A DNA stretch of 57,109 bases from Coprococcus sp. OM04-5BH. GTDB taxonomy: Bacteria > Bacillota > Clostridia > Lachnospirales > Lachnospiraceae. Location of the stretch: contig NZ_QULM01000008.1 in NCBI RefSeq assembly GCF_003482105.1, positions 1-57,109 of the forward strand, read 5' to 3'. Position numbers and translations under genes: made by a program. Below, in pieces: positions 8,496 to 16,802 of this stretch; the first letter of the stretch is position 1, and every line of letters begins with the position of its first letter. A model generated the notes under the pieces. The model worked only from the letters and a program-made list of their open reading frames with translations, searched no databases and was not told the DNA's origin.

Positions 8496-9644
8496 TTATC
8501 TTATACCGTTTTCCGTATATGAATCCATTATCGCCACCATATTTCTGCCATCATCATATTCAATACTGTGTCTCACTCCAACATTAAGACCGGAAACTGC
8601 CTCGTCAAAACTCTTTACCAGCTCTTCATATCTGATAGTTACCTGTCCCCTGTCTGCTTTATATGAGAACACCACGAACACTCCGCCCCTTAGCCGGCCT
8701 AGCACCTCATTATCTCCAAGGAATTCCTTAAACCTCTGTATACACTTAAACATCTGGTCCCTTGAGATATGGATCTGGTCAAATATCACTCCAAAAAACA
8801 TCATGTGAACATTTTCCATGCCACGCTTCTTGGATTTTACCATCAGATCTCTCATGGTAAATACATTAAATACCGACACGCCATTCACAGTCTCTATACC
8901 GGTATTAAAGCCATAGTTGTTGTCTGCAGCCACCGGACTCTTAGTCTCGGTTCCCTCAGACGTATCCGACATAAGCTCCTCGGAGAGATCCTCCATGTCC
9001 TGGTTTCTCCGCTCCAACATATCCTGGGCATTGATATATTTCTTCTCCGCACTGCCCCATACCCCAAGCATTATCTCCAGTATGGCAAGCATTATAAGGC
9101 AGATCAGGGCAAGTATCATATAGACATAATACGAGTGCTTTATCATTCCCATATCTGCCTTTACGGTATATATATCAGATATCACAGCGATCTCCATATT
9201 TGAATCTGCGCCTCTAAACACCGCAGACGCAATAGACACTTCCTGTTCCTCTATCCGATCATAAAATCGGGTCTTATCCTTAAGAGCACCAAGACCTTTC
9301 GTAGTCACAATATCCCTGGCAAATATAACCTCATTTTCCTTGGTAAGCACATAGAATCTGCTGCCGGAAGACTCCAGAGAATCCATATACTCTATTATCT
9401 CCTGATCATTCCTGCCATCACTGTACATCAGGGACAAAGTATCACCAAGCTGCCTGGCCATCCTGTTCTGATCATCGTCATATCGGTCAAGAACGTCATA
9501 CTCATAGTTACTCATCTCCATCACCGCCGCAAGGGTTACCAGTGCCATAAATACTGCTATCCCAAGGGTAAACAGTACCTTTTTTTTCTTAATGCTCTTT
9601 TTATTTTTCCTGCTTTCGCTTTTCTCGCCAAGCTTCTTACTCAT
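8496..9644 (-). CDS. two-TM membrane protein with degenerate GGDEF-like domain
   Basis: 382 aa. A Lys-rich cytoplasmic start is followed by a membrane helix near 24-42, an extracellular sensor-like region of about 130 residues (with FYVLTKENEVIFARD, reminiscent of a Cache/dCACHE strand), a second helix near 172-195, a coiled linker, and a C-terminal domain where LGRLRGGVFVVFSY takes the place of the GGDEF signature. The GGDEF motif is lost, so diguanylate cyclase activity is not expected; it may bind a nucleotide or act as scaffold. It overlaps the glycosyltransferase gene by 8 nt, so the two are co-translated. The assignment to GGDEF rests on this one motif and the fold order. Confidence 0.6.
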   Translation of the reverse strand: MSKKLGEKSESRKNKKSIKKKKVLFTLGIAVFMALVTLAAVMEMSNYEYDVLDRYDDDQNRMARQLGDTLSLMYSDGRNDQEIIEYMDSLESSGSRFYVLTKENEVIFARDIVTTKGLGALKDKTRFYDRIEEQEVSIASAVFRGADSNMEIAVISDIYTVKADMGMIKHSYYVYMILALICLIMLAILEIMLGVWGSAEKKYINAQDMLERRNQDMEDLSEELMSDTSEGTETKSPVAADNNYGFNTGIETVNGVSVFNVFTMRDLMVKSKKRGMENVHMMFFGVIFDQIHISRDQMFKCIQRFKEFLGDNEVLGRLRGGVFVVFSYKADRGQVTIRYEELVKSFDEAVSGLNVGVRHSIEYDDGRNMVAIMDSYTENGIR

Positions 9645-11010
9645 TATTATTTACCTCGTTCCGAAGTCTCTCTAAAAATTCCGATGCCCCAAGAAAGTCC
9701 TTCTTTATAACCTGCCCAAAGCTGTGCCATTCCTCCGTCATGGTCCTGGTCTTCCATGACTGCACTCCCTTTATGGAATTGATTATACCTGCAAATCTGA
9801 ACCAGAAAATAACAAAATTGTAAAACGGAAGGATGAATACTGTATACCATTTTCTCATGTAATATCTTCTGATATCCTTAAATCCCTTAAGGAACATGAT
9901 TATGCATATATACATAAGTCCATTTGCAATGGCATACAGAAAATACATGAACAGAGTGGACAGTACCACCAGCTTAAGGGGATAATTGATAAATGCAAGA
10001 CATATCAAGGCAAAGTACCATATCATACGGGGAAATGCGAAGGTGTGGTCATACATGAGCACCCTGGTAACAAAGTCAGACACAAACCCTCTGGCTGCAT
10101 GGAGCTTTTCTTTTCTGAACATATGCATTACCTCCAGCTCACCGCTCTGCCAACGCTGTCTCTGCACATATAATTTGTTAAGGGACTCTATGGGATCAAC
10201 GAAGAAGATGGCGTTATAGCAAAGAGAGATCTTCTTTCCCATTCCATCTCGTATCTGAAAGGTGACGTCAGTATCCTCACAAACAGTATCTGTATTATAT
10301 AACTTACTCTTTAATATTGACGACTTCCTAAAGGCTGAAAATGCTCCCGAAAGGGTAAATATACTATTTAACTCTGACTGGAAATTCCTGCCTGCAAGAA
10401 ATGCCTGACAATACTCACTAAACTCCAGCTTCTGCATGAAACGCTTGAAAAATCCCCTGGTCTCGTCAATCTGCGTAGGATTTGTAAGTATAGTACCCGT
10501 AAGACAATCCACGTCATCTTCATTTTCAAACATAGTTACCATATTTCTTATGGCTGAGGTCTCAAGTACTCCGTCACTGTCTATATGAATGATGTACTTG
10601 CCGTTGCTGTTAAAAAGGGCAAGATTTAACGCTCTGGACTTTCCCTGCTTGGCATTGAGCCAGTTCATGTGAAGTTCCGGGAAATCCTTCTGACACTGAC
10701 AAAATATTGAGAAGCTGTCATCCTTTGTCATGTTATTTACAATCAATATATCTATCTTATCCTTTGGGTAGTCCGACTCCATTATGGATTCTATACATTG
10801 TCTGAAGGTCTGCTCTGAATTATATACCGGGATTATCAGCGTTATCTCCGGATAGAACACCAACGGTGAATACCTGCGTTTTTTTATCCTTCGCTTTATT
10901 AGTATAAAGAAATCTCCTATGGCAGGGATTATCTCCATTATAAGTGGGATTATTATCCAGGCAATCCAGAACATGACAGAGGATAAAAGAAGATCTTTAA
11001 TTTCGCTCAT
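9637..11010 (-). CDS. exosortase G-associated family 2 glycosyltransferase
   Basis: 457-aa membrane glycosyltransferase. It has an N-terminal helix (about 11-35), then a GT2 catalytic domain starting EITLIIPVYNSE, the DxD-type IDSDG, an acidic CEDTD motif, and QRQRW as in processive GT2 enzymes. About four C-terminal membrane segments follow. This matches the glycosyltransferase that accompanies XrtG in Firmicutes. The ATG giving MSEIKD is chosen because AAGGTAGG lies 11 nt upstream; a GTG at 11022 is too close to that site. It overlaps the xrtG gene. The likely role is adding or polymerising a surface glycan linked to the sorted protein; donor and acceptor are unknown. Confidence 0.85.
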   Translation of the reverse strand: MSEIKDLLLSSVMFWIAWIIIPLIMEIIPAIGDFFILIKRRIKKRRYSPLVFYPEITLIIPVYNSEQTFRQCIESIMESDYPKDKIDILIVNNMTKDDSFSIFCQCQKDFPELHMNWLNAKQGKSRALNLALFNSNGKYIIHIDSDGVLETSAIRNMVTMFENEDDVDCLTGTILTNPTQIDETRGFFKRFMQKLEFSEYCQAFLAGRNFQSELNSIFTLSGAFSAFRKSSILKSKLYNTDTVCEDTDVTFQIRDGMGKKISLCYNAIFFVDPIESLNKLYVQRQRWQSGELEVMHMFRKEKLHAARGFVSDFVTRVLMYDHTFAFPRMIWYFALICLAFINYPLKLVVLSTLFMYFLYAIANGLMYICIIMFLKGFKDIRRYYMRKWYTVFILPFYNFVIFWFRFAGIINSIKGVQSWKTRTMTEEWHSFGQVIKKDFLGASEFLERLRNEVNNNE

Positions 11011-11587
11011 AGTGGAACACACCTACCTTCTGCCTGATTATCTGCGGCTTGGTAAATACATAGAAATACAAAAATACCATACAAAGATAGAAGAATATCC
11101 TTCCCACTATAGTATGGGCTATAAAATAACAGTCACTGCCGAAGCATTTTATGAGAACACATATAAGGAATATCCTGAGAACATTTGAGATAAATATAAA
11201 TATTGTTCCCACAACGCTTACGGCGATCTTCTCATATACATCGTACACCTGGAAGAACCACAGCAGGGACAGAAATGCCAGTATCTCTATAACACCCGAG
11301 CACTCAAAGTCTATATACATGGACAGATTGTCATGTCCGTTCTGTATAAACAATATCCCCTGATTGAAATAGGATTCATACATACCCGATGCCATGCCAA
11401 GTATGCCTGCCGCTGCGGAAACAGCCTTCTGCAGAAATCCCACAACATATGGTTCAATAAGGATCATGGAAAATATAAGCACTCCAACACTTCCTGTGAT
11501 GAAGTACCATACTCCCATCTCTGCTCTCTTCATGACTGTCAGCACATATATCCAAATTATCAAAAATAATATTACTACCCAATTCAT
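10997..11587 (-). CDS. xrtG: exosortase family protein XrtG
   Basis: 196-aa polytopic membrane protein with the exosortase/archaeosortase catalytic triad in the right order: Cys96 (FECSGV), Arg138 (NVLRIF) and His158 (IAHTIVGR), each at a membrane boundary. Exosortases cleave a C-terminal sorting signal from exported proteins, presumably joining them to another molecule. Its start overlaps the stop of the Firmicu-CTERM gene by 4 nt (ATGA), which fits a dedicated enzyme-substrate pair. The neighbouring GT2 and PTPS-like genes are the known XrtG companions. Confidence 0.88.
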   Translation of the reverse strand: MNWVVILFLIIWIYVLTVMKRAEMGVWYFITGSVGVLIFSMILIEPYVVGFLQKAVSAAAGILGMASGMYESYFNQGILFIQNGHDNLSMYIDFECSGVIEILAFLSLLWFFQVYDVYEKIAVSVVGTIFIFISNVLRIFLICVLIKCFGSDCYFIAHTIVGRIFFYLCMVFLYFYVFTKPQIIRQKVGVFHYERN

Positions 11588-12416
11588 ACAGATTTCTTTT
11601 TCTTTCTTCTATACAATGTAACTCCGCCTACAGCAACAAGACATATAGCAATACCAAGCCATGGTGCTGTGGAAGAGCCTGCTATGGTCACGCCCTGACT
11701 GCCAAGGTTAGGATTGTATATGGTTATGGTTCCCATCTGATCAGGATCAATGCCTGTATATTCCGCAAGCTTTGAAAGGCTTAAGGAAAATTCTATCTCA
11801 TCGCCCTTTGCCCCCTGTCCATGGACAGAATCATATATTGTAAGGGCAACATTACTTCCCAGCTCGTCACCGCCGCTGTATCCGAAGAACATCTTAAGAC
11901 CTGTGTAGGTTCCCTGAGCAGTAGGTATGCCCTTGCTCCAGTCAATCCTTCCACCGGATTCATTCTGTATCTGTATAGGGAACTGTCTTCCGTTTATATT
12001 GATGTACCATATCTGTATCTGCATATTGCTGGTATACAGGTCATTTGCCTTAAAATGTCCGAAGAGCTTATCTCCGCTTATGGCTAGCTGTCCGTAATGG
12101 TTACACTCTGCGTTGCTGCTGTTATAGGTTATGGTGGTCTTAGGATAACCCTCCCAGTCACCGTAATGGCCATCTATGGTAAGAGCTCCTGTAACTACGA
12201 TATCTCCGTCTCCCGATGTGACATCCACGTCTCCTGCCGTAGCAACAGGTGTGGCATCTGCCACGTCATTTTTCCGGAGGAAGTGATAACTGTTTCGTCG
12301 TCAGACGCTGCCTTAACCACTGAAACCGGATACCATAATACCAGTACCACAGCCAGTACCACTGCTATAAGCTTACTCATATTATTCAACTGTTTAAGAT
12401 TAAATAAATGTCTCAT
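11584..12416 (-). pseudogene. Firmicu-CTERM sorting-domain surface protein, split by a frameshift
   Basis: Two overlapping reading frames make one protein. The 5' frame (start at 12416) encodes a signal peptide (SKLIAVVLAVVLVLWYP ... VVKAAS) followed by DDETVITSSGK. The 3' frame (open from 12264) encodes ADATPVATAG, a domain beginning IDGHYGDWEG, and a C-terminal sorting tail: a hydrophobic segment after APWLGIAIC, then YRRKKKK. One extra base in the A5 run at 12269-12273 would restore a single 277-codon frame reading SSGKNDVADATP. The start shares ATGA with the PTPS-like stop, and the stop shares ATGA with xrtG. It is the only XrtG substrate visible here. The break could be real, slippage-corrected, or a sequencing error. 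Confidence 0.75.
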
Positions 12417-12826
12417 AATATCACCTCACGATTATTATTAGCATGAAATGCAACGTCCCCAACCTCATAAACAAATAATGGATTTTCTGCAATATCCAGC
12501 CTGTTAAGTTTAAACTCCGTCTTATCTATAAGTCCTGCAAGCTGGTCATAAAAGAAATCTCCTATATCCTCCACGCTTGCCCCATTCTCTGAAAATGGCT
12601 CCATATCGTTGAGGTATCTTCCCTCATACTGATGAAGAAATGACTCCACAAGCCGGTCGATACTGCCAATCTCCATATCGGTGGTATCGTTTTCAAGGTC
12701 TTCGCAACTTTTCCTCTCTACATATACTGATATGTGAAAGGTGTGACCATGTTCACTTTCTCTGCCACTGAAGCTGTGGGTAGCATTCATATTATATCTG
12801 CAAATGTAATAATCCTTCATATCCAC
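12413..12826 (-). CDS. 6-pyruvoyl-tetrahydropterin synthase-like protein, first gene of the XrtG operon
   Basis: 137 aa, PTPS/QueD fold. The zinc-binding histidines are present (His17 in THSF; His26 and His28 in HGHTF), with YLNDMEPF matching the conserved LND segment. The catalytic Cys before HGH is missing and the NPT-EN motif is replaced by GASVEDIG, so it has drifted further than the paralogue downstream. It is the promoter-proximal gene of the exosortase operon, and its TGA stop overlaps the ATG of the surface protein. Start is GTG (12826, AAGGGAG 5 nt upstream) or ATG (12820). Function in the system is unknown. Confidence 0.78.
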   Translation of the reverse strand: MDMKDYYICRYNMNATHSFSGRESEHGHTFHISVYVERKSCEDLENDTTDMEIGSIDRLVESFLHQYEGRYLNDMEPFSENGASVEDIGDFFYDQLAGLIDKTEFKLNRLDIAENPLFVYEVGDVAFHANNNREVIL

Positions 12827-12933
12827 ATCACTCCCTTACCTTAACACGACTTATGGCAAAGCACGCCATGATACTCACGCTACTTCTTCTAGCTTCATTC
12901 CATTGTTTTAATCTGCTATCCTTTTTCGACCAT

Positions 12934-12962
12934 ATAGTACTTCACATTATTTTTTTCGTCAA
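12934..12962 (-). promoter_or_regulatory. candidate promoter of the XrtG operon
   Basis: TTGACG, 17-nt spacer, TACTAT on the minus strand, about 108 bp upstream of the first operon gene. The -10 has two mismatches to consensus. Confidence 0.4.
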
Positions 12963-13041
12963 TATAACTATGAACAATTCATTAACATTTCACAATTACA
13001 ATGTTCACGTTTATGCATTTTTACGCGCAACTGTTGCAATA

Positions 13042-13112
13042 ATAAACAAAACACCCTGTAGAGGATATCTATATACGATCTGTATATGACATATCCCCCA
13101 CAGGGTGCCCTA
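13042..13112 (-). terminator. intrinsic terminator of the ddh-GNAT unit
   Basis: Stem CACCCTGT/ACAGGGTG extended by paired GATAT and TATATAC segments; on the minus strand it is followed by TTTTGTTTATT. It lies just after the GNAT stop codon and separates it from the XrtG operon. Confidence 0.75.
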
Positions 13113-13116
13113 TGTT

Positions 13117-13620
13117 TTAAACTAATTTCTTCTCATAGCAGAGAAACGGCTGTTCATACAGATCACATTCCCCCACTACATTAAATTTAAGCTTATTATA
13201 TGACTTTATTGCCTTGAGGTTATTTTTATTTACAAGGAAATGGATACTCCTGTACCCGCGTTTCTTTAGTTCCTCCATGCCTGCCTTAAGCATTTTTACG
13301 GCAATACCCCGGTTCTGGCACTCCGGATGTACTGCAAGTCTTGACAGTTCTCCTCCGGGAGCAAGCTCCGGTGACCAGCACTCAAGTGCTTCCACATTTT
13401 CATCCTTGTCAATGGAAACTGACGCAATTACCCTGCCATCCTTTTCCTTCATTACAAACAAAGCATTTCTTGAAAGATCATAATCTATCTCTCCTGTACC
13501 CGGATAATGTTCATCCCAGGGACAGTACTCCCTTCCAAGCTGGAGCTTGTACAACCTGAGTATTTCGTCTCTGTCGTCAGATGTGGCTGCCACTATAATG
13601 TTTGTTGTATTTTCTTCCAT
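13117..13620 (-). CDS. GNAT-family N-acetyltransferase
   Basis: 167 aa with the GNAT acetyl-CoA-binding core: the SRLAVHPECQNRGIAVKML segment (motif A, R/Q-x-x-G-x-A type), then YRSIHFLVNKNNLKAIKSYNKLKF (motif B, alpha-4/beta-6). The acceptor is not predictable. An AAAGGTG site lies 6-7 nt before the ATG. It begins 25 nt after the ddh stop and ends at a strong terminator, so the two probably share a transcript. Confidence 0.85.
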   Translation of the reverse strand: MEENTTNIIVAATSDDRDEILRLYKLQLGREYCPWDEHYPGTGEIDYDLSRNALFVMKEKDGRVIASVSIDKDENVEALECWSPELAPGGELSRLAVHPECQNRGIAVKMLKAGMEELKKRGYRSIHFLVNKNNLKAIKSYNKLKFNVVGECDLYEQPFLCYEKKLV

Positions 13621-13645
13621 ATTTTACACCTTTTACTCTCTTATA

Positions 13646-14629
13646 TTATAAAAGGTGTGCTCTCATATCCTCATCGCTCATGTTAATAAGGTATGCCGGA
13701 GCTATATCAAACACTGTCTTACAGCCTGTAACACCCTCGATGTTAAGTCTGTGGATGGCTCTTGCATACGCTGCAAGAACTGCACCTGTGAACTCAGGAT
13801 TAGAATCAAGCTTGAGGCTGTACTCTATTACATGCTTATGCTCTCCCTCAAAGCCTGTAACACCTGTTCTTATAACTGATCCACCATGTGGAAGTCCGCT
13901 GTGATCCCGGTCCATCTCTTCCTTTGTGATGAAATGTACTGTTGTATCATAATCAGCAAAATAGTTAGGCATTTCCTTGATTTCCTTCTCTATTCTTGCC
14001 TTGTCTGCACCTTCCTTGGCAACAACATAAGCAACTCTTGTGTGCTTCTGTCTTGTTGTAAGCTCAGGATTTTCTCCGTTTCTTACCTTTTCAACAGCCT
14101 CCGGAACAGGAACTGTATACTGTCTTGCGTCCAGGACGCCTTCTATTCTTCTGCAGGCATCTGAATGTCCCTGGCTTACGCCTCTGCCCCAGAAGGTATA
14201 ATCCTTACCGTTGTTAAGGATCGCATTTGCATATAATCTGTTTAATGAGAACATTCCCGGATCCCAGCCTACTGATATCATTGCTGTCTTGCCGGCTTCC
14301 TTTGCTACCTTGTCAACATTTGCAAAATGTACAGGAATATTTGCATGGGTGTCAAATGAATCTATGCAGTTAAAGTTCTTGGCGATCTCCGGTGTAAGTG
14401 TTGGCAGATCCGTTGCACTTCCTCCACAGATGACCATTACATCAATGTCATCCTTATACTGCTCTGCGTCAGAAAGCTTTGCTACCTTAACGCCCTCTGT
14501 CTTTATTGTCACGCTTGCAGGATCACGTCTTGTGAACACTGCCACAAGCTCCATATCCTCATTATTCTTCACGGCAGCTTCAACGCCTCTGCCTAAATTT
14601 CCATAACCGGCTATACCTATTCTTATCAT
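13646..14629 (-). CDS. ddh: meso-diaminopimelate dehydrogenase
   Basis: 327 aa, full length for the family. It catalyses the one-step NADPH-dependent amination of tetrahydrodipicolinate to meso-diaminopimelate, feeding lysine and peptidoglycan synthesis. Visible signatures: N-terminal Rossmann motif GIAGYGNLGRGVE, substrate/cofactor segments ICGGSATDLP, SVGWDPGMFSLNR, FWGRGVSQGHSDACRRIEG and LPHGGSVIRTG. An AAAGGA site precedes the ATG. Upstream is a DXS-like gene 112 nt away, so it may have its own promoter in that AT-rich gap. Confidence 0.95.
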   Translation of the reverse strand: MIRIGIAGYGNLGRGVEAAVKNNEDMELVAVFTRRDPASVTIKTEGVKVAKLSDAEQYKDDIDVMVICGGSATDLPTLTPEIAKNFNCIDSFDTHANIPVHFANVDKVAKEAGKTAMISVGWDPGMFSLNRLYANAILNNGKDYTFWGRGVSQGHSDACRRIEGVLDARQYTVPVPEAVEKVRNGENPELTTRQKHTRVAYVVAKEGADKARIEKEIKEMPNYFADYDTTVHFITKEEMDRDHSGLPHGGSVIRTGVTGFEGEHKHVIEYSLKLDSNPEFTGAVLAAYARAIHRLNIEGVTGCKTVFDIAPAYLINMSDEDMRAHLL

Positions 14630-14741
14630 GTCTGTTGTCCTTTCGTTATTATATTCTTAAGTATTTATGCCATTATCGTTAAATAATATAAATCATTTAC
14701 AGTAAATACTTCTTTTAATAAATATAATAACGAAATTGCCT

Positions 14742-16508
14742 CTATCTTTCAATAATTAATTTAATATCTTCAACTATCTGCTCCGGAGTAAGGTGATTGT
14801 CCTTCATGACAGTATCCACATCATATCTGTCAAGGAACTCCTTCTTTATTCCGTAGTTTCTGGTCTTCACGTCCGAAGCTCCGTAAAATCTTGAGATCTT
14901 CTCGCCAAAGCCTCCGTCAAGGATACCATCCTCAAGAGTGATCACCAGTTCATGATCCTCCTTTAAGGATCTAAGAAGTTCTTCATCCACACCTGTTATA
15001 TAGTACGGATTGATAAGGGTGGCGTCCATGCCTGTCTGCTCCTTAAGAAGCTCCCTTGTCCTATCTCCAAGACCGTAGAATGAGCCAAGACCTATAATGG
15101 CAACCTTGCTTCCCTTGTGGGTAACTTCATACTTGTTAAGTATTGAAAAGTCCTTGTCCACCTTCCTGCCATCGGATATAAATTCACCGCCAGGCACACG
15201 GATCGCCACTGGATATTCTGTCTGGTCAATACTCCAGTCAAGCATTGCAAGGTATTCTTCCTTTGTTACAGGGGCAAGATACACCAATCCCGGTATATTG
15301 GACATCATTGGAATGTCATATATTCCAAGATGTGTCACGTCGTTCATTCCCCATATGGAAGCTGAAAATGTTATTATGGTGGCAGGATTTCCATTTACAC
15401 AGAGATCCTGGGATAACTGATCGTAGGTTCTCTGGATAAAGGTGCTGTATACACCATATACAGGCTTGCCGCCATTTGCAGCGATACCTGATGCCAGTGC
15501 GACGGCAGTCTCCTCTGCGATACCAACATCCACAAACTGTGCACCTGCTTCCTTACGCTTGTCCTCGGTAAATCCCATAACTGTAGGGGTGGCAGATGTA
15601 ATGGTAACAACCGACTTATCCTTCTTCATCTTGTCCATAAGATAGTTACAGGTTATGCCTGAGTAATCCTCGCCGTCAAATTCATATAATGACTTTCCTG
15701 TCTCAATGTCGAACGGTCCGTTGTAATGCCACTGCTCCTTATGAGCCTCTGCCGGTGCGTAGCCCTTTCCTTTAAGGGTACGGATATGAACAACTACAGG
15801 CTTGCTACTGTCCTTAACAGACTGGAATGCAGCTATAAGTGATGGGATATCATTTCCCTTGTCCACATATACATAATCAAGTCCCATAGCCTTAAAGAGA
15901 TTGCACTCAGCCTTGCCATTTGTTTCACGGAGCAGCTTGAGATTGCTGTACAGTCCACCATGGTTCTCAGCTATTGACATATCATTATCATTTACAACAA
16001 TGATGAGGTTTCCATCTATCTCTGCGGCATAATCAAGACCCTCAAGCGCCTCACCACCACTTAATGAGCCGTCTCCGATTATGGCAACAACATTGCCGGT
16101 CTCCCCCTTCACGTCACGTCCCTTGGCAAGTCCGCAGGCAAGACTTATGGAGGTTGAGGTGTGGCCGATTATAAAATGGTCATGCTTGCTTTCATCCGGA
16201 TTGCTGTATCCTGATACATCATTATAATGCTCCTCATACAGGTAAGCGTCCTTTCTTCCGGTAAGCATTTTATGTGGGTATGTCTGATGGGATACATCAA
16301 ATACTATTTTATCCTTAGGTGAATCAAATACATAATGCAGAGCTATGGTAGCCTCTACCATACCAAAGTTCGGTCCGAAGTGACCGCCGTGGATACTTGC
16401 TCGCTTTAAAAGTGCACTACGCATTTCCTCTGCAAGACTCACAAGCTCTTCCGCTGATAATTTCTTCACATCTTCAGGTCCGTTGATCCTCTCGATATAC
16501 ATATACAT
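14742..16508 (-). CDS. 1-deoxy-D-xylulose-5-phosphate synthase-like enzyme
   Basis: 588 aa, slightly shorter than usual DXS. It is a thiamine-diphosphate enzyme predicted to condense pyruvate and glyceraldehyde-3-phosphate. Signatures: GGHFGPNFGMVEATIALHY, DVSHQTYPHKMLTGR, GHTSTSIS, the TPP motif GDGSLSGGEALEG...NDNDMSI, and the transketolase central domain with DVGIAEETAV. Several positions differ from canonical DXS (HFGPN for HLGSN, DVSHQTY for DVGHQAY), so it may be a second, divergent copy or a DXS-like transketolase with a related substrate. Two in-frame ATGs lie 3 and 9 nt after AGGAGG; the second spacing is more normal. Confidence 0.78.
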   Translation of the reverse strand: MYMYIERINGPEDVKKLSAEELVSLAEEMRSALLKRASIHGGHFGPNFGMVEATIALHYVFDSPKDKIVFDVSHQTYPHKMLTGRKDAYLYEEHYNDVSGYSNPDESKHDHFIIGHTSTSISLACGLAKGRDVKGETGNVVAIIGDGSLSGGEALEGLDYAAEIDGNLIIVVNDNDMSIAENHGGLYSNLKLLRETNGKAECNLFKAMGLDYVYVDKGNDIPSLIAAFQSVKDSSKPVVVHIRTLKGKGYAPAEAHKEQWHYNGPFDIETGKSLYEFDGEDYSGITCNYLMDKMKKDKSVVTITSATPTVMGFTEDKRKEAGAQFVDVGIAEETAVALASGIAANGGKPVYGVYSTFIQRTYDQLSQDLCVNGNPATIITFSASIWGMNDVTHLGIYDIPMMSNIPGLVYLAPVTKEEYLAMLDWSIDQTEYPVAIRVPGGEFISDGRKVDKDFSILNKYEVTHKGSKVAIIGLGSFYGLGDRTRELLKEQTGMDATLINPYYITGVDEELLRSLKEDHELVITLEDGILDGGFGEKISRFYGASDVKTRNYGIKKEFLDRYDVDTVMKDNHLTPEQIVEDIKLIIER

Positions 16509-16592
16509 AATCCTCCTGATTTTTTATTATTAGAGAGTTTTCAATGCCCATGTCCGTCATAATGACACCTGCGCATCCTATTCTTCTTGATT

Positions 16593-16620
16593 ATAATACC
16601 TGAACTTAGCTTTAGGTCAA
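16593..16620 (-). promoter_or_regulatory. promoter of the DXS-like gene
   Basis: TTGACC, 16-nt spacer, TATTAT (with an overlapping TATAAT three bases on) about 85 bp upstream of the start codon on the minus strand. Confidence 0.55.
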
Positions 16621-16762
16621 GAGTATTTTATATTGCCTCTTAAAATGTAAAAGTAACTTTTCATATGATCTTTTTAACCTATTTCATAATATCATTCTAT
16701 CTTCATGTTTTTTCCTGTTTGATATTTCTGATCATAGTTTATAAACTTATATGTAATTTCAG

Positions 16763-16802
16763 ACATTTTTAATCTGCCATCAACATTTTTAATCTGCCAT
16801 CA
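16763..16802. repeat. perfect 20-bp tandem duplication at a stop codon
   Basis: Two identical adjacent 20-bp units covering the last bases and the stop codon of the DMT transporter gene. It looks like a recent slippage duplication; the reading frame is not altered. Confidence 0.9.

Noticed and set aside
215..12826. Prophage or integrative element carrying the XrtG operon
   Set aside because: No integrase, att-like direct repeats or phage structural genes were seen around it.
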